NCBI GenBank assembly: GCA_000156295.1
Contig: DS999241.1
Span: forward strand, 1-45,952
DNA length: 45,952 nucleotides
Reading direction: 5' to 3'
From: a marine gamma proteobacterium HTCC2148
Lineage (GTDB): Bacteria > Pseudomonadota > Gammaproteobacteria > Pseudomonadales > Halieaceae
Below the pieces are notes generated by a model. The model worked only from the letters and a program-made list of their open reading frames with translations. It was not told where the DNA came from and ran no database searches. Below, piece by piece: positions 1 to 9,124 of the stretch. The number at the start of each line of letters is the position of its first letter. Within the stretch, counting starts at the first letter, position 1. A program made the translations under genes and the position numbers.

Positions 1-1
1 C

Positions 2-211
2 CAGGTTAAAGGTCCTATCCCCCTTCCCACGCGGAAGGAAAAGTACACCGTGTTGGTATCGCCGCACGTAAACAAGGATGCACGTGACCAGTACGAAATT
101 CGTACTCACAAGCGTCTGTTAGACATCGTGGAGCCTACAGAGAAGACTGTAGACGCCTTGATGAAACTAGACCTGGCAGCAGGTGTAGAAGTTCAGATCA
201 GTCTTGGTTAA
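2..211 (+). CDS. rpsJ: 30S ribosomal protein S10 (3' part)
   Basis: Only the last 69 residues are present; the 5' end lies before the window. The reading frame runs unbroken from base 2 to a TAA and contains the S10 segments [23 protein letters not shown] and the C-terminal VEVQISLG. S10 sits in the 30S head near S3 and S14, and also acts as NusE in transcription antitermination. It is the first gene of the S10 operon, and rplC follows after a 119-bp gap, which is unusually long for this cluster. Confidence 0.95.
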   Translation, partial: QVKGPIPLPTRKEKYTVLVSPHVNKDARDQYEIRTHKRLLDIVEPTEKTVDALMKLDLAAGVEVQISLG

Positions 212-258
212 CTACAATATGTAGCAAGACCTGCTCGGGATAATCCCCGGGTGTGTAA

Positions 259-287
259 TGCCCAGTTACTCGTTGAGCGATTGGGCA
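259..287 (+). promoter_or_regulatory. Stem-loop between rpsJ and rplC
   Basis: TGCCCA (259-264) pairs with TGGGCA (282-287). Inside, CTC (269-271) pairs with GAG (275-277) around a GTT loop, giving a two-tier hairpin with a symmetric internal loop. No T-run follows, so it is not an intrinsic terminator. It lies about 45 nt before rplC. It could be an mRNA processing or ribosomal-protein feedback element; that function is inferred from position and shape only. Confidence 0.4.
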
Positions 288-330
288 GCCATAGAGGGTA
301 TATAGCCCCGTACACTGAGAGGTTAGCAAA

Positions 331-966
331 ATGGCTATTGGATTAGTCGGCCGCAAGTCCGGTATGACGCGTGTTTTTACCGAAGACGGCGCATCAATAC
401 CCGTAACCGTAGTGGAGGTCTCTCCAAACCGCGTTACTCAGATCAAAGAGCTCGAAACCGACGGTTATAGAGCAATTCAGGTCACAACGGGAAACCGTAA
501 GGCCTCTAAAGTGAGTAAATCTGAAGCAGGACATTTCGCCAAGGCGGGTGTCGAGGCAGGCACTAAGCTGTCTGAGTTTCGTCTGGAAGCCTCTGATGAA
601 GCTCCTGAAGTTGGCGTTGAGCTAACGGTTGAGCGCTTCGAGGTTGGTCAGATTGTAGATGTGACTGGCAAGTCCAAGGGTAAAGGCTTTCAGGGCGGTA
701 TCAAGCGCTGGAACTTCACCATGCAGGATGCCACACACGGCAACTCTATCTCTCACCGTGCCAATGGATCTATCGGTCAGTGTCAAACACCCGGCCGTGT
801 ATTTAAAGGCAAGAAGATGTCAGGCCACATGGGTTCCGAGCAAGTGACTACCCAGGGTTTGGAAGTTATTCGTGTTGATGCCGAGCGCAATTTGCTGCTC
901 ATCAAGGGTGCCGTACCAGGTGCTCCGGGTGGTGACGTCGTCGTACGTCCCACTGTCAAGGCATAA
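331..966 (+). CDS. rplC: 50S ribosomal protein L3
   Basis: L3 is an early-assembly protein that binds near the 3' end of 23S rRNA, with a loop reaching toward the peptidyl transferase centre. The 211 residues compare with 209 in E. coli. The N-terminal [16 protein letters not shown] and the basic loop around residues 140-165 ([17 protein letters not shown]) are conserved. Gln150 falls in the position that PrmB methylates in E. coli L3. The ATG is preceded by a GAGAGG Shine-Dalgarno. It is the second gene of the S10 operon, 18 bp before rplD. Confidence 0.98.
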   Translation: MAIGLVGRKSGMTRVFTEDGASIPVTVVEVSPNRVTQIKELETDGYRAIQVTTGNRKASKVSKSEAGHFAKAGVEAGTKLSEFRLEASDEAPEVGVELTVERFEVGQIVDVTGKSKGKGFQGGIKRWNFTMQDATHGNSISHRANGSIGQCQTPGRVFKGKKMSGHMGSEQVTTQGLEVIRVDAERNLLLIKGAVPGAPGGDVVVRPTVKA

Positions 967-984
967 GGTTAGGGGGTCTCTAAC

Positions 985-1602
985 GTGGAACTGAATGTAG
1001 TTAAAGCGGGTAATGCAGATGCGGGCAAGGTTTCCGTCTCTGATGTTGCTTTCGCTAAAGAATACAACGAGGACCTGGTTCACCAGGTCGTGACTGCTTA
1101 TATGGCAGGCTCTCGCCAGGGCACTCGTGCCCAAAAGAACCGCGCAGCGGTTTCTGGCGGTGGTAAGAAGCCATGGCGTCAAAAAGGTACCGGCCGAGCT
1201 CGTGCGGGAACGATTCGTTCTCCCATCTGGCGTTCCGGTGGTGTGACCTTCGCGGCTCAGCCGCAGGATCACTCGCAAAAAGTGAATCGCAAAATGTATC
1301 GCGCTGCTCTGCGCACCATCATGTCTGAGCTGGCCCGCCAGGAACGTCTGGTCGTGGTAGAAAGTCTGGACCTGGAACAGCCCAAAACCAAGCTGCTTTT
1401 AGAGCAATTGGGTGGCTACGGTGTTGATAACGCGCTGATCGTTTCTGCAGAAGTAAATGAGAACCTCTACCTGGCTTCACGCAACCTGCACAAGGTTGAT
1501 GTTCGCGATGTAGACGGTGTTGACCCTGTTAGCCTCATCGCCCACGACAAAGTGATCGTGACTGTTGACGCGGTTAAAAAGCTTGAGGAGATGTTGGGAT
1601 GA
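985..1602 (+). CDS. rplD: 50S ribosomal protein L4
   Basis: L4 lines the polypeptide exit tunnel and, in E. coli, also represses its own S10 operon. The start is GTG, placed 7 nt after a strong AGGGGGT Shine-Dalgarno, and gives 205 residues against 201 in E. coli. The long tunnel loop is visible at about residues 45-100, with the family motif [20 protein letters not shown]. The gene overlaps rplW by 4 bp (ATGA), so the two are probably translationally coupled. Whether L4 feedback operates here cannot be told, because the S10 leader is outside the window. Confidence 0.97.
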   Translation: MELNVVKAGNADAGKVSVSDVAFAKEYNEDLVHQVVTAYMAGSRQGTRAQKNRAAVSGGGKKPWRQKGTGRARAGTIRSPIWRSGGVTFAAQPQDHSQKVNRKMYRAALRTIMSELARQERLVVVESLDLEQPKTKLLLEQLGGYGVDNALIVSAEVNENLYLASRNLHKVDVRDVDGVDPVSLIAHDKVIVTVDAVKKLEEMLG

Positions 1603-1895
1603 ACCAGGAGCGCGTATTTCAAGTGCTGGTAGGCCCGCACGTTTCCGAAAAAGCGGCCATTGTTGCAGACGAAAATAACCAGTTTGTTTTCAAGGTTGCA
1701 GTAGATGCAACTAAAGCGGAGATCAAAAAGTCCGTTGAGCAACTGTTCAAGGTCAAGGTCGACAATGTCTGCACTCTGAAGGTGAAAGGCAAGGTGAAGC
1801 GCAACCGTTTTGGTTACAGCACTAAGCCGACCTGGAAAAAAGCATATGTACGACTGGAGCAGGGTCAAGACATCGACTTTGCTTCTGTTGAGTAA
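1599..1895 (+). CDS. rplW: 50S ribosomal protein L23
   Basis: L23 sits at the exit of the polypeptide tunnel and is the docking site for trigger factor and the signal recognition particle. The 98 residues are close to the usual 100. The VSEK motif (residues 15-18) contains the conserved Glu that contacts trigger factor in E. coli. Its ATG overlaps the rplD stop codon, and rplB follows after 14 bp. Confidence 0.97.
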   Translation: MNQERVFQVLVGPHVSEKAAIVADENNQFVFKVAVDATKAEIKKSVEQLFKVKVDNVCTLKVKGKVKRNRFGYSTKPTWKKAYVRLEQGQDIDFASVE

Positions 1896-1909
1896 GGAGT
1901 CGGATCGCA

Positions 1910-2737
1910 ATGGCAATTTTGAAGAGCAAGCCCACTTCACCCGGTCGTCGTCACGTCGTCCGCGTTGTCAGTGAGGATTTGCACAAAGGCGCACCACACA
2001 AGCCTTTATTGGAAAAGCAGAGCCGCAACGGTGGTCGTAACAACAATGGTCGTATAACTACACGACATATTGGTGGTGGCCACAAGCAGCACTATCGTTT
2101 GATTGACTTTAAGCGCACCAAGGACGGAATCCCCGCCAAGGTAGAACGCATTGAGTACGATCCAAATCGCACCGCGCACATTGCGCTGCTGTTGTTTGCC
2201 GATGGCGAGCGCCGCTACATCATCGCACCCAAAGGCGTGAAAGCGGGTGACGTACTGCAGTCCGGTTCTGGTGCACCAATCAAGACAGGCAACTGCCTGC
2301 CTTTACGCAACATCCCAGTGGGTTCTGTTGTGCATGGGATCGAGTTAAAGCCTGGCAAAGGTGCACAGGTTGCGCGTTCTGCTGGTGCTTCGGTTCAGTT
2401 GGTCGCTCGCGAAGGTCAATATGCAACCCTGCGTCTTCGCTCCGGCGAGATGCGTAAGGTGCTGGCTGACTGCCGTGCAACCCTGGGTGAAGTATCGAAC
2501 TCAGAACATAGCCTGCGTAAATTGGGTAAAGCCGGTGCAGCCCGCTGGCGTGGTGTTCGCCCGACCGTTCGTGGTGTTGCCATGAACCCGGTTGATCACC
2601 CTCATGGTGGTGGTGAAGGTAAGACCTCTGGTGGCCGTCATCCGGTGAGCCCCTGGGGTACCCCAACCAAGGGTTACAAGACACGTAAGAACAAGCGTAC
2701 TGATAAGTTGATCGTACGCCGTCGTGGTAAGAAATAA
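1910..2737 (+). CDS. rplB: 50S ribosomal protein L2
   Basis: L2 is a primary 23S rRNA-binding protein needed for subunit association and peptidyl transfer. The 275 residues compare with 273 in E. coli. The C-terminal motif [13 protein letters not shown] (about residues 226-238) is intact, including His230, which corresponds to the functionally important His229 of E. coli. The basic C-terminus ([19 protein letters not shown]) is typical. It is preceded by AAGGAG and sits in the S10 operon between rplW and rpsS. Confidence 0.98.
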   Translation: MAILKSKPTSPGRRHVVRVVSEDLHKGAPHKPLLEKQSRNGGRNNNGRITTRHIGGGHKQHYRLIDFKRTKDGIPAKVERIEYDPNRTAHIALLLFADGERRYIIAPKGVKAGDVLQSGSGAPIKTGNCLPLRNIPVGSVVHGIELKPGKGAQVARSAGASVQLVAREGQYATLRLRSGEMRKVLADCRATLGEVSNSEHSLRKLGKAGAARWRGVRPTVRGVAMNPVDHPHGGGEGKTSGGRHPVSPWGTPTKGYKTRKNKRTDKLIVRRRGKK

Positions 2738-2770
2738 CGGTCGTTTGACTAGAGATTAGAGGAAGAGATT

Positions 2771-3046
2771 GTGCCGCGTTCACTGAAGAAAGGTCCTTTT
2801 ATTGACCTTCACCTGATGAAGAAAGTTGAAGTCGCGATTGAAAGCAACGATCGTCGCCCCATCAAGACCTGGTCACGCCGCTCCATGGTGTCTCCGGATA
2901 TGGTTGGACTGACAATCGCTGTTCACAATGGCCGTCAGCACGTACCTGTGCTGGTCAACGAAGATATGGTTGGCCACAAATTGGGCGAATTTGCGGTAAC
3001 CCGCACGTTCAAGGGTCATATCGTAGACAAAAAGGCGAAGCGCTAA
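2771..3046 (+). CDS. rpsS: 30S ribosomal protein S19
   Basis: S19 binds 16S rRNA in the 30S head with S13 and approaches the A-site tRNA. It has 91 residues and starts with GTG behind a GAGGAAGAG Shine-Dalgarno; [12 protein letters not shown] is the standard N-terminus. The central HNGRQHVPV and [13 protein letters not shown] blocks are the family signature. rplV follows 24 bp downstream. Confidence 0.97.
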   Translation: MPRSLKKGPFIDLHLMKKVEVAIESNDRRPIKTWSRRSMVSPDMVGLTIAVHNGRQHVPVLVNEDMVGHKLGEFAVTRTFKGHIVDKKAKR

Positions 3047-3070
3047 GCGCTCCGTAAAGAGGTTTAGGAA

Positions 3071-3409
3071 ATGGAAGTTGCAGCAAGACTGAAAGGCGCG
3101 CAGATTTCTGCGCAGAAAGCCCGCCTGGTCGCTGACCAGGTCCGCGGCAAGCCTGTAGAAGAGGCGCTGATCCTGTTGGAATTCAGCAATAAAAAGGCTG
3201 CTCACTTGGTCAAGAAGGTTCTTGACTCAGCGATTGCCAATGCAGAGAACAATGAAGGCGCTGACGTGGATGAGCTCAAGGTATCCACTGTCTTTGTTGA
3301 TGAAGGCATGACCATGAAGCGCCTGCGTCCCCGTGCCAAGGGTCGCGCAGATCGAATTTTAAAGCGTAGCTGTCACATTACCGTGAAAGTTGCAGACGGC
3401 GAAGGCTAA
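3071..3409 (+). CDS. rplV: 50S ribosomal protein L22
   Basis: L22 contacts all six 23S rRNA domains and, with L4, forms the narrow point of the exit tunnel. The 112 residues match the usual length (110 in E. coli). The tunnel beta-hairpin is the segment around residues 80-97 ([17 protein letters not shown]), the region where macrolide resistance changes arise in other bacteria; it looks wild type. It is followed 12 bp later by rpsC. Confidence 0.97.
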   Translation: MEVAARLKGAQISAQKARLVADQVRGKPVEEALILLEFSNKKAAHLVKKVLDSAIANAENNEGADVDELKVSTVFVDEGMTMKRLRPRAKGRADRILKRSCHITVKVADGEG

Positions 3410-3421
3410 GGAGACCACCAC

Positions 3422-4093
3422 ATGGGTCAGAAAGTACATCCTATCGGCATCCGCTTGGGTATTGTTAAAGAACATAACTCTATCTGGTACGCCGACAGTA
3501 AAAACTATGCCAAGCAGTTAATTAATGATCTGCAAGTGCGTGAGTACATCGAGAAGGCTCTGGAGCATGCTTCGGTAAGCCGTATTGTGATCGAGCGTCC
3601 GGCGCAAACTGCACGCATCACTATTCACACTGCCCGTCCCGGTATCGTGATTGGTAAGAAAGGTGAAGATGTAGACGCACTGCGTAAGATTCTTACCGAG
3701 AAGATGGGTGTGCCAGTTCACATTAACATCGAAGAGATTCGCAAGCCCGATCTGGACGCCAAGTTGGTCGCCCAGAACGTAGCGCAGCAGTTGGAGCGTC
3801 GAGTGATGTTCCGTCGCGCGATGAAGCGTGTGGTTCAGAACGCGATGCGCCAGGGTGCGCAAGGTATCAAGATCCAGGTTGGCGGTCGTTTGGGGGGTGC
3901 TGAAATTGCACGTTCCGAGTGGTACCGCGAAGGTCGAGTGCCTCTTCACACGCTGCGAGCGGATATTGATTACGCCACGTATGAGGCCGCTACTACCTAC
4001 GGCATCATTGGTGTGAAGGTTTGGATTTTCAAAGGTGAGGTTATCGGCGCTGACGAGGCTGCCGAAGCTCCCAAGAAGACAGCAACTAATTAA
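3422..4093 (+). CDS. rpsC: 30S ribosomal protein S3
   Basis: S3 forms part of the mRNA entry channel and its helicase activity. It has 223 residues (233 in E. coli; the difference is in the variable C-terminal tail, here [12 protein letters not shown]). The N-terminal [13 protein letters not shown] and the type II KH domain with its GxxG loop (VIGKKGED, about residues 76-83) are intact, as is the C-terminal domain [25 protein letters not shown] clear AAGGAG lies ahead of the ATG. Confidence 0.98.
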   Translation: MGQKVHPIGIRLGIVKEHNSIWYADSKNYAKQLINDLQVREYIEKALEHASVSRIVIERPAQTARITIHTARPGIVIGKKGEDVDALRKILTEKMGVPVHINIEEIRKPDLDAKLVAQNVAQQLERRVMFRRAMKRVVQNAMRQGAQGIKIQVGGRLGGAEIARSEWYREGRVPLHTLRADIDYATYEAATTYGIIGVKVWIFKGEVIGADEAAEAPKKTATN

Positions 4094-4104
4094 GGGTTAC
4101 GCAG

Positions 4105-4518
4105 ATGCTTCAACCAAAGCGTACAAAATTTCGCAAGACTCATAAGGGCCGCAACCGCGGTCTTGCCCATCGCGGCAGCAAGGTGAGCTTTGGCGAATAC
4201 GGTTTGAAAGCGACAGGTCGCGGCCGCATTACAGCGCGCCAGATTGAAGCGGCTCGTCGTGCTATGACACGTCACATTAAGCGTGGCGGAAAAATCTGGA
4301 TTCGAGTTTTCCCGGACAAGCCGATTACAGGCAAGCCGCTGGAAGTCCGCCAGGGTAAAGGTAAAGGTAATGTTGAATACTGGGTAGCCCAGATTCAGCC
4401 CGGTAAAGTGCTTTACGAAGTGCAGGGCGTATCTGAAGAACTGGCGCGTGAGGCGTTTGATCTGGCGGCAGCCAAAATTCCCGTTGCTACAACATTTGTT
4501 AAACGGTCGGTGATGTGA
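4105..4518 (+). CDS. rplP: 50S ribosomal protein L16
   Basis: L16 helps position the A-site tRNA and binds near the peptidyl transferase centre. At 137 residues it is one longer than E. coli L16. [19 protein letters not shown] and the [19 protein letters not shown] block are conserved; the Arg in the latter aligns with the residue hydroxylated by YcfD in E. coli. The stop codon overlaps the rpmC start (TGATG), pointing to coupled translation. Confidence 0.97.
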   Translation: MLQPKRTKFRKTHKGRNRGLAHRGSKVSFGEYGLKATGRGRITARQIEAARRAMTRHIKRGGKIWIRVFPDKPITGKPLEVRQGKGKGNVEYWVAQIQPGKVLYEVQGVSEELAREAFDLAAAKIPVATTFVKRSVM

Positions 4519-4709
4519 TGAAAGCAAGCGATTTGCATGATAAGTCCGCTGAGGACCTGAATAAGCAGCTGCTCACGCTGCGTGAAGATCAGTTCAAGCT
4601 GCGCATGCAGAAGTCCACTGGTCAGCTGGGGCAGTCTCATTTGCTCAAGCAGAACCAGCGTGACATCGCTCGCGTGAAGACTGTACTTACACAAAAGGCA
4701 GGTAACTAA
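4518..4709 (+). CDS. rpmC: 50S ribosomal protein L29
   Basis: L29 is a small, mostly alpha-helical protein beside L23 at the tunnel exit. The start is set at the ATG that overlaps the rplP stop (TGATG), giving 63 residues and [18 protein letters not shown], exactly the E. coli length and N-terminus. A GTG one codon upstream is possible but adds an extra Met. The conserved [11 protein letters not shown] and DIARVKT blocks are present. rpsQ starts 2 bp after the stop. Confidence 0.96.
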   Translation: MKASDLHDKSAEDLNKQLLTLREDQFKLRMQKSTGQLGQSHLLKQNQRDIARVKTVLTQKAGN

Positions 4710-4711
4710 GT

Positions 4712-4978
4712 ATGTCAGCTGCAGAGAAGCGTACACGGACGGCAACTGGTCGAGTTGTCAGTAACAAGATGGACAAGACCATTACTGTGCTGGTCGAGCG
4801 TCGGGTGAAGCACCCGGTGTATGGCAAGTACATTACACGTTCATCGAAGATCCATGCACACGATGAGAGCAACCAGTGCGGCATAGGCGACACAGTCACT
4901 GTTGCCGAAACTCGTCCGATTTCCAAGAGCAAAACCTGGAACTTGGTTGAAGTAGTAGAGAGCGCCGCTCAGGTATAA
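4712..4978 (+). CDS. rpsQ: 30S ribosomal protein S17
   Basis: S17 is a primary 16S rRNA-binding protein with an OB fold, important in early 30S assembly. It has 88 residues. The blocks [26 protein letters not shown] and [21 protein letters not shown] match the family. It follows rpmC almost directly and is separated from rplN by 58 bp. Confidence 0.97.
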   Translation: MSAAEKRTRTATGRVVSNKMDKTITVLVERRVKHPVYGKYITRSSKIHAHDESNQCGIGDTVTVAETRPISKSKTWNLVEVVESAAQV

Positions 4979-5036
4979 GGCCCTCACGGGTAGTGGTTAG
5001 TTTTGCGGCCCGGACGGTCGCAGTTTGGAGTAAGAG

Positions 5037-5405
5037 ATGATTCAGACACAGTCGTATTTGGAAGTCGCAGATAACAGCGGCGCCCGTCGTGTGATGTGCA
5101 TCAAGGTCCTTGGCGGTTCCAAGCGTCGCTATGCGCGCGTTGGAGACCTGATCAAGGTTACCGTTAAAGAAGCCATCCCTCGCGGCAAGGTCAAAAAAGG
5201 CCAGGTGATGACTGCTGTTGTAGTTCGAACAAAGAAGGGAGTTCGCCGAGGCGACGGTTCCCTGATCAAGTTTGACGACAACGCTGCAGTGCTGCTGAAC
5301 GCACAGGACGCACCTATTGGGACTCGTATTTTTGGCCCAGTAACTCGCGAACTGCGCGGCGAAAAATTTATGAAGATTATTTCTCTGGCCCCTGAAGTTA
5401 TTTAA
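5037..5405 (+). CDS. rplN: 50S ribosomal protein L14
   Basis: L14 lies at the subunit interface and forms bridge B8 with 16S rRNA; ribosome-silencing factor also binds it. It has 122 residues, matching the family almost exactly, with [21 protein letters not shown] at the N-terminus (first 20 residues conserved) and [13 protein letters not shown] near the C-terminus. It is the first gene of the spc section in E. coli terms; the 58-bp gap before it contains a GGAGTAAGAG Shine-Dalgarno but no clear promoter. Confidence 0.98.
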   Translation: MIQTQSYLEVADNSGARRVMCIKVLGGSKRRYARVGDLIKVTVKEAIPRGKVKKGQVMTAVVVRTKKGVRRGDGSLIKFDDNAAVLLNAQDAPIGTRIFGPVTRELRGEKFMKIISLAPEVI

Positions 5406-5425
5406 GGCCGAGGAGAGGAACGAAA

Positions 5426-5737
5426 ATGTTGAAGATCAAGCGCGATGACGAAGTGATTATCCTGGCCGGTAAGGACAAGGGTAAGCGCGGTAAGGTTCGC
5501 AAAGTATTGGATAACGATAAACTCATCGTTTCTGGTATCAACATGATTAAGAAGCACACCAAGCCCAACCCCCAAGCGGGTGTTGCTGGCGGTATCGTGG
5601 AGAAAGAAGCTCCCATTCAGGTTTCGAATGTGGCGATTTTCAATTCCGATACTGGCAAGGCTGATCGTGTGGGCTTCAAGGTTGAAGGCGACGATAAAGT
5701 TCGTATCTTTAAATCCAGTGGCGAGGCTGTCGGCTAA
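5426..5737 (+). CDS. rplX: 50S ribosomal protein L24
   Basis: L24 is an assembly initiator that binds the 5' region of 23S rRNA near the tunnel exit. It has 103 residues. A KOW motif ([18 protein letters not shown], about residues 10-27) is at the N-terminus, and [19 protein letters not shown] follows at about residues 38-56. It lies between rplN and rplE with short gaps, consistent with a single spc transcript. Confidence 0.97.
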   Translation: MLKIKRDDEVIILAGKDKGKRGKVRKVLDNDKLIVSGINMIKKHTKPNPQAGVAGGIVEKEAPIQVSNVAIFNSDTGKADRVGFKVEGDDKVRIFKSSGEAVG

Positions 5738-5763
5738 GCCGGTCGGATTAACAGGTAATAGAC

Positions 5764-6303
5764 ATGGCAACTTTGAAAGAGAAATACACGAGCGAAATCG
5801 CTCTCCAGCTTAAAGAAGAGCTGGGTTTAGATAATGTGATGGAAGTTCCTCGCATTACCAAGATCACCCTGAACATGGGTGTTGGTGAAGCATTAGGCGA
5901 CAAGAAGGTCCTCGAGGCCGCCGTTGCCGACATGGAGAAAATTTCCGGTCAGAAAGTCGTTGTAACCAAGGCGCGTAGATCGATCGCCGGCTTTAAGGTT
6001 CGCGAAGCATGGCCCATTGGTTGCAAGGTAACACTGCGCTCTGAGCGTATGTATGAGTTCCTGGAGCGTTTGATCAGTATCGCTATTCCCCGAATTCGTG
6101 ACTTCCGTGGCATTAGCCCTAAGTCATTTGATGGTCGCGGTAATTTCGCGATGGGCATAACTGAGCAGATCATCTTCCCAGAAATTGATTACGACAAGGT
6201 GGATGCCCTGCGCGGTATGGATATTGCTATCACCACCACTGCTCGTACGGACGATGAAGGTCGTGCTTTGTTGCGCGCTTTCAACTTCCCCCTGAAAGGT
6301 TAA
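5764..6303 (+). CDS. rplE: 50S ribosomal protein L5
   Basis: L5 binds 5S rRNA and contacts the P-site tRNA and S13 across the subunit interface. It has 179 residues, as in E. coli. [34 protein letters not shown] and [17 protein letters not shown] are family blocks. In E. coli the S8 repressor target overlaps the start of rplE; I did not verify an equivalent structure here. Confidence 0.98.
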   Translation: MATLKEKYTSEIALQLKEELGLDNVMEVPRITKITLNMGVGEALGDKKVLEAAVADMEKISGQKVVVTKARRSIAGFKVREAWPIGCKVTLRSERMYEFLERLISIAIPRIRDFRGISPKSFDGRGNFAMGITEQIIFPEIDYDKVDALRGMDIAITTTARTDDEGRALLRAFNFPLKG

Positions 6304-6315
6304 GAGGCTTTATAC

Positions 6316-6621
6316 ATGGCTAAGAAATCTATGATTGCACGCGAGAACAAGCGTGCACGTACGGTAGCTAAGTACGCACAGAAGCGTGCTGCGTTGAAGG
6401 CGATACTCGCTGACGTAAATGCTTCTGATGAAGAGAAGTGGGATGCGCAAATTGCTATGCAGAAGCTGCCACGTGATGCCAGTCCGGTTCGCCAGCAGCG
6501 TCGCTGCCAGGTAACTGGCCGACCGCACGCGGTGTATCGTAAGTTTGGGCTGTGCCGTAATAAGTTGCGTGAAGCAGCTATGCGCGGTGATGTGCCTGGC
6601 CTGGTTAAAGCTAGCTGGTAA
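6316..6621 (+). CDS. rpsN: 30S ribosomal protein S14 (zinc-free form)
   Basis: S14 is in the 30S head beside S3 and S10. At 101 residues this is the long form. It lacks the two CxxC pairs that mark the short zinc-binding type, retaining single Cys residues in [19 protein letters not shown], so it should not depend on zinc. [20 protein letters not shown] is the usual N-terminus. It is 12 bp after rplE. Confidence 0.97.
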   Translation: MAKKSMIARENKRARTVAKYAQKRAALKAILADVNASDEEKWDAQIAMQKLPRDASPVRQQRRCQVTGRPHAVYRKFGLCRNKLREAAMRGDVPGLVKASW

Positions 6622-6636
6622 CGGAGAGATATTGAA

Positions 6637-7032
6637 ATGAGTATGCAAGATCCGCTGTCAGATATGCTGACCCGTATTCGCAACGCACAAATGGCTGGAA
6701 AGACTGGTGTAGAAATGCCCGGCTCTAAGCTGAAAGCTGCAGTTGCCAATGTGCTGAAAGAAGAAGGCTACATCGCCGACTTCAACGCATCTAACGAAGA
6801 AGGCAAGCCTCGGCTGGCCATCGACCTGAAATACTTCCAGGGCAAGCCGGTCATCGCTGAGATAGATCGCATCAGCCGTCCAGGTCTGCGTAATTACGCG
6901 GGCAAAGGCGAGCTGCCAGCCGTTCGCGGTGGCCTGGGTGTGGCGATTGTTTCCACCTCAAAAGGTGTGATGACTGATCGCGCTGCACGAGCTGCCGGTG
7001 TCGGTGGCGAAGTGCTCTGCACAGTATTCTAA
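6637..7032 (+). CDS. rpsH: 30S ribosomal protein S8
   Basis: S8 binds helix 21 of 16S rRNA and is central to assembly of the platform; in E. coli it is also the translational repressor of the spc operon. It has 131 residues. [18 protein letters not shown] at the N-terminus and [20 protein letters not shown] near the C-terminus are characteristic. An ACGGAGAG Shine-Dalgarno precedes it. Confidence 0.98.
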   Translation: MSMQDPLSDMLTRIRNAQMAGKTGVEMPGSKLKAAVANVLKEEGYIADFNASNEEGKPRLAIDLKYFQGKPVIAEIDRISRPGLRNYAGKGELPAVRGGLGVAIVSTSKGVMTDRAARAAGVGGEVLCTVF

Positions 7033-7058
7033 ATTAATTGATTTGAAGAGCATTTATA

Positions 7059-7586
7059 ATGTCTAGAGTCGCAAATAATCCGGTACAACTGCCTAGCGGC
7101 GTAGAGGTCAAGCTTAACGGCTCCGACCTTACCGTGAAAGGCAGCAAAGGTACGCTGGAACTGTCAGTAGTTGACGGCGTGCAGGTAAGCCAGGATGACA
7201 ACGTCTTGACCTTCGTTTATGAGTCCGACAAGTCCAAGGCAATGGCCGGGACGACTCGCGCGCTGGTGAACAATATGGTGAAGGGCGTCAGCGAAGGCTG
7301 GGAGAAGAAGTTGGTGTTAAACGGTGTTGGTTACCGTGCCAAGGCTTCCGGCAAAAGTGTCAACCTGACCGTAGGTCTTTCCCACCCTGTCGATTATCAG
7401 CTGCCTGAAGGTGTTTCTGCTGAAACCCCCAGCCAGACTGAAATCGTTGTGAAGGGTGTCGACAAGCAGGCCGTAGGCCAGGCAGCTGCTGAGATTCGCA
7501 GCTACCGTCCGCCAGAGCCATACAAGGGTAAGGGTATTCGTTACGCTGACGAGTATGTTCGTCGTAAAGAAGCCAAGAAGAAGTAG
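7059..7586 (+). CDS. rplF: 50S ribosomal protein L6
   Basis: L6 binds near the sarcin-ricin loop and the GTPase-associated centre. It has 175 residues in two repeats of the same fold, about 1-80 and 82-170. The second contains [19 protein letters not shown] and the C-terminal signature [18 protein letters not shown]. rplR follows after 10 bp. Confidence 0.98.
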   Translation: MSRVANNPVQLPSGVEVKLNGSDLTVKGSKGTLELSVVDGVQVSQDDNVLTFVYESDKSKAMAGTTRALVNNMVKGVSEGWEKKLVLNGVGYRAKASGKSVNLTVGLSHPVDYQLPEGVSAETPSQTEIVVKGVDKQAVGQAAAEIRSYRPPEPYKGKGIRYADEYVRRKEAKKK

Positions 7587-7596
7587 GTAAGTTGAC

Positions 7597-7947
7597 ATGA
7601 GTACAAAGAATGATTCAAGGCTGCGTCGCGCACGTCGTGCTCGCGCTCGCATGCGTACACTGGGCGTTAACCGCTTGAGCGTGCACCGTACTCCCCGGCA
7701 CATCTACGCCCAGGTGATTGCGCCTGAAGGTGACAAGGTGTTGGCGAGTGCTTCTACCCTGGACACGGATCTGCGTAAAAGCGCAACCGGTAACATCGAC
7801 GCGGCTGCGGCTGTTGGCAAGATGGTTGCTGAACGCGCCAAGGCAGCGGGTATCGAGAAGGTCGCTTTCGACCGCGGTGGTTATAAGTACCACGGACGCG
7901 TTAAGGCTTTGGCCGACGCTGCCCGTGAAAGTGGACTGGAATTCTAA
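7597..7947 (+). CDS. rplR: 50S ribosomal protein L18
   Basis: L18 binds 5S rRNA with L5 and L25 and brings it into the central protuberance. It has 116 residues; E. coli has 117. The basic N-terminal tail ([16 protein letters not shown]) and [20 protein letters not shown] near the C-terminus are typical. It is closely spaced with rplF and rpsE. Confidence 0.97.
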   Translation: MSTKNDSRLRRARRARARMRTLGVNRLSVHRTPRHIYAQVIAPEGDKVLASASTLDTDLRKSATGNIDAAAAVGKMVAERAKAAGIEKVAFDRGGYKYHGRVKALADAARESGLEF

Positions 7948-7958
7948 GGTAAGTAGAT

Positions 7959-8474
7959 ATGGCTTTTAACGATCAGAAAAAGCAGCAGCAGACCGAAGGT
8001 GATCTCCAGGAGAAACTGGTACAGGTCAACCGCGTCGCCAAAGTAGTTAAAGGTGGCCGGATTTTCGGTTTCACCGCGCTGACTGTAGTGGGCGATGGTA
8101 ATGGCAAAGTAGGCTTTGGCCGCGGTAAGGCGCGTGAGGTGCCTGTTGCCATCCAGAAGGCTATGGAAGCTGCCCGTCGCAACATGATTCAGGTAGACCT
8201 GAACAACGGCACTATTCAATACCCTGTGAAGGCTGCCCACGGTGCCTCCAAGGTATATATGCAGCCTGCGTCTGAAGGTACTGGTGTTATTGCCGGTGGC
8301 GCGATGCGAGCTGTTCTTGAAATCGCTGGCGTGCACAACGTATTGGCCAAGTGTTACGGGTCCACCAATCCGGTGAACGTAGTACGTGCGACTTTCAACG
8401 GTCTGCGTGACATGTGCGCACCCGAGGACGTTGCTGCCAAGCGTGGCAAGTCTGTCGAAGAAATTTTGAATTAA
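7959..8474 (+). CDS. rpsE: 30S ribosomal protein S5
   Basis: S5 takes part in decoding fidelity and mRNA entry. It has 171 residues (167 in E. coli). The double-stranded RNA-binding-like N-terminal domain includes [19 protein letters not shown] (about residues 23-41) and [16 protein letters not shown]; the C-terminal domain includes [19 protein letters not shown]. The residues where ram and spectinomycin-resistance changes arise look unaltered (KVVKGGR intact). Confidence 0.98.
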   Translation: MAFNDQKKQQQTEGDLQEKLVQVNRVAKVVKGGRIFGFTALTVVGDGNGKVGFGRGKAREVPVAIQKAMEAARRNMIQVDLNNGTIQYPVKAAHGASKVYMQPASEGTGVIAGGAMRAVLEIAGVHNVLAKCYGSTNPVNVVRATFNGLRDMCAPEDVAAKRGKSVEEILN

Positions 8475-8491
8475 GTATTGGGCGAATAATC

Positions 8492-8674
8492 ATGGCAAAA
8501 GCAATGATCAAAGTTACCCAGGTTAAGAGTGTTAATGGCCGCTTGCCTAACCACAAGGCATGCGTTGCCGGCCTCGGCCTGCGTCGAATTGGTCATACCG
8601 TTGAAGTGGAAGATACACCCTCCACTCGCGGCATGATCAACAAAGTACACTACCTGGTACGGGTTGAGGACTAA
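8492..8674 (+). CDS. rpmD: 50S ribosomal protein L30
   Basis: L30 is a small protein on the 23S rRNA domain II surface. The start chosen is the ATG of [13 protein letters not shown], giving 60 residues (59 in E. coli); an in-frame upstream extension overlaps rpsE and is not expected in this family. [20 protein letters not shown] is the family block. rplO starts 3 bp after the stop. Confidence 0.96.
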   Translation: MAKAMIKVTQVKSVNGRLPNHKACVAGLGLRRIGHTVEVEDTPSTRGMINKVHYLVRVED

Positions 8675-8677
8675 AAC

Positions 8678-9124
8678 ATGTCAGATGTAATGAGACTGAA
8701 CACCTTGAGCCCAGCACCGGGTTCTCGGAAAGACAGTAAGCGTGTTGGTCGCGGGATTGGCTCCGGCGACGGTAAAACTGCCGGCCGTGGACATAAAGGC
8801 CAGAAATCTCGTTCCGGCGGATCTGTACGTCCCGGCTTTGAGGGCGGTCAGATGCCTCTGCAAAAGCGACTGCCAAAGTATGGCTTTAGCTCTCGCATGG
8901 CTCGCACCACCGCACAGGTTCGTTTGTCAGAACTGAATGCAGTGGAAGGCGATGTCGTTGACCTTGACGCGCTGAAAGCGGCCGACCTGGTTAAAGATAG
9001 CGTTCTTCGCGCTCGCGTATTCCTGTCTGGAGATCTCGGGAAGGCTGTGACTGTCAAGGGCCTCGCGGTAACCAAAGGAGCCCGCGAAGCAATTGAAAAA
9101 GCTGGCGGGAAAATCGAGGAATAA
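8678..9124 (+). CDS. rplO: 50S ribosomal protein L15
   Basis: L15 is a late-assembly protein with a long Gly/Arg-rich N-terminal extension that threads into 23S rRNA. It has 148 residues. The extension is visible as [20 protein letters not shown] and [18 protein letters not shown]; the globular C-terminal part follows. Its TAA directly abuts the secY ATG with no spacer, which suggests coupled translation. Confidence 0.97.
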   Translation: MSDVMRLNTLSPAPGSRKDSKRVGRGIGSGDGKTAGRGHKGQKSRSGGSVRPGFEGGQMPLQKRLPKYGFSSRMARTTAQVRLSELNAVEGDVVDLDALKAADLVKDSVLRARVFLSGDLGKAVTVKGLAVTKGAREAIEKAGGKIEE

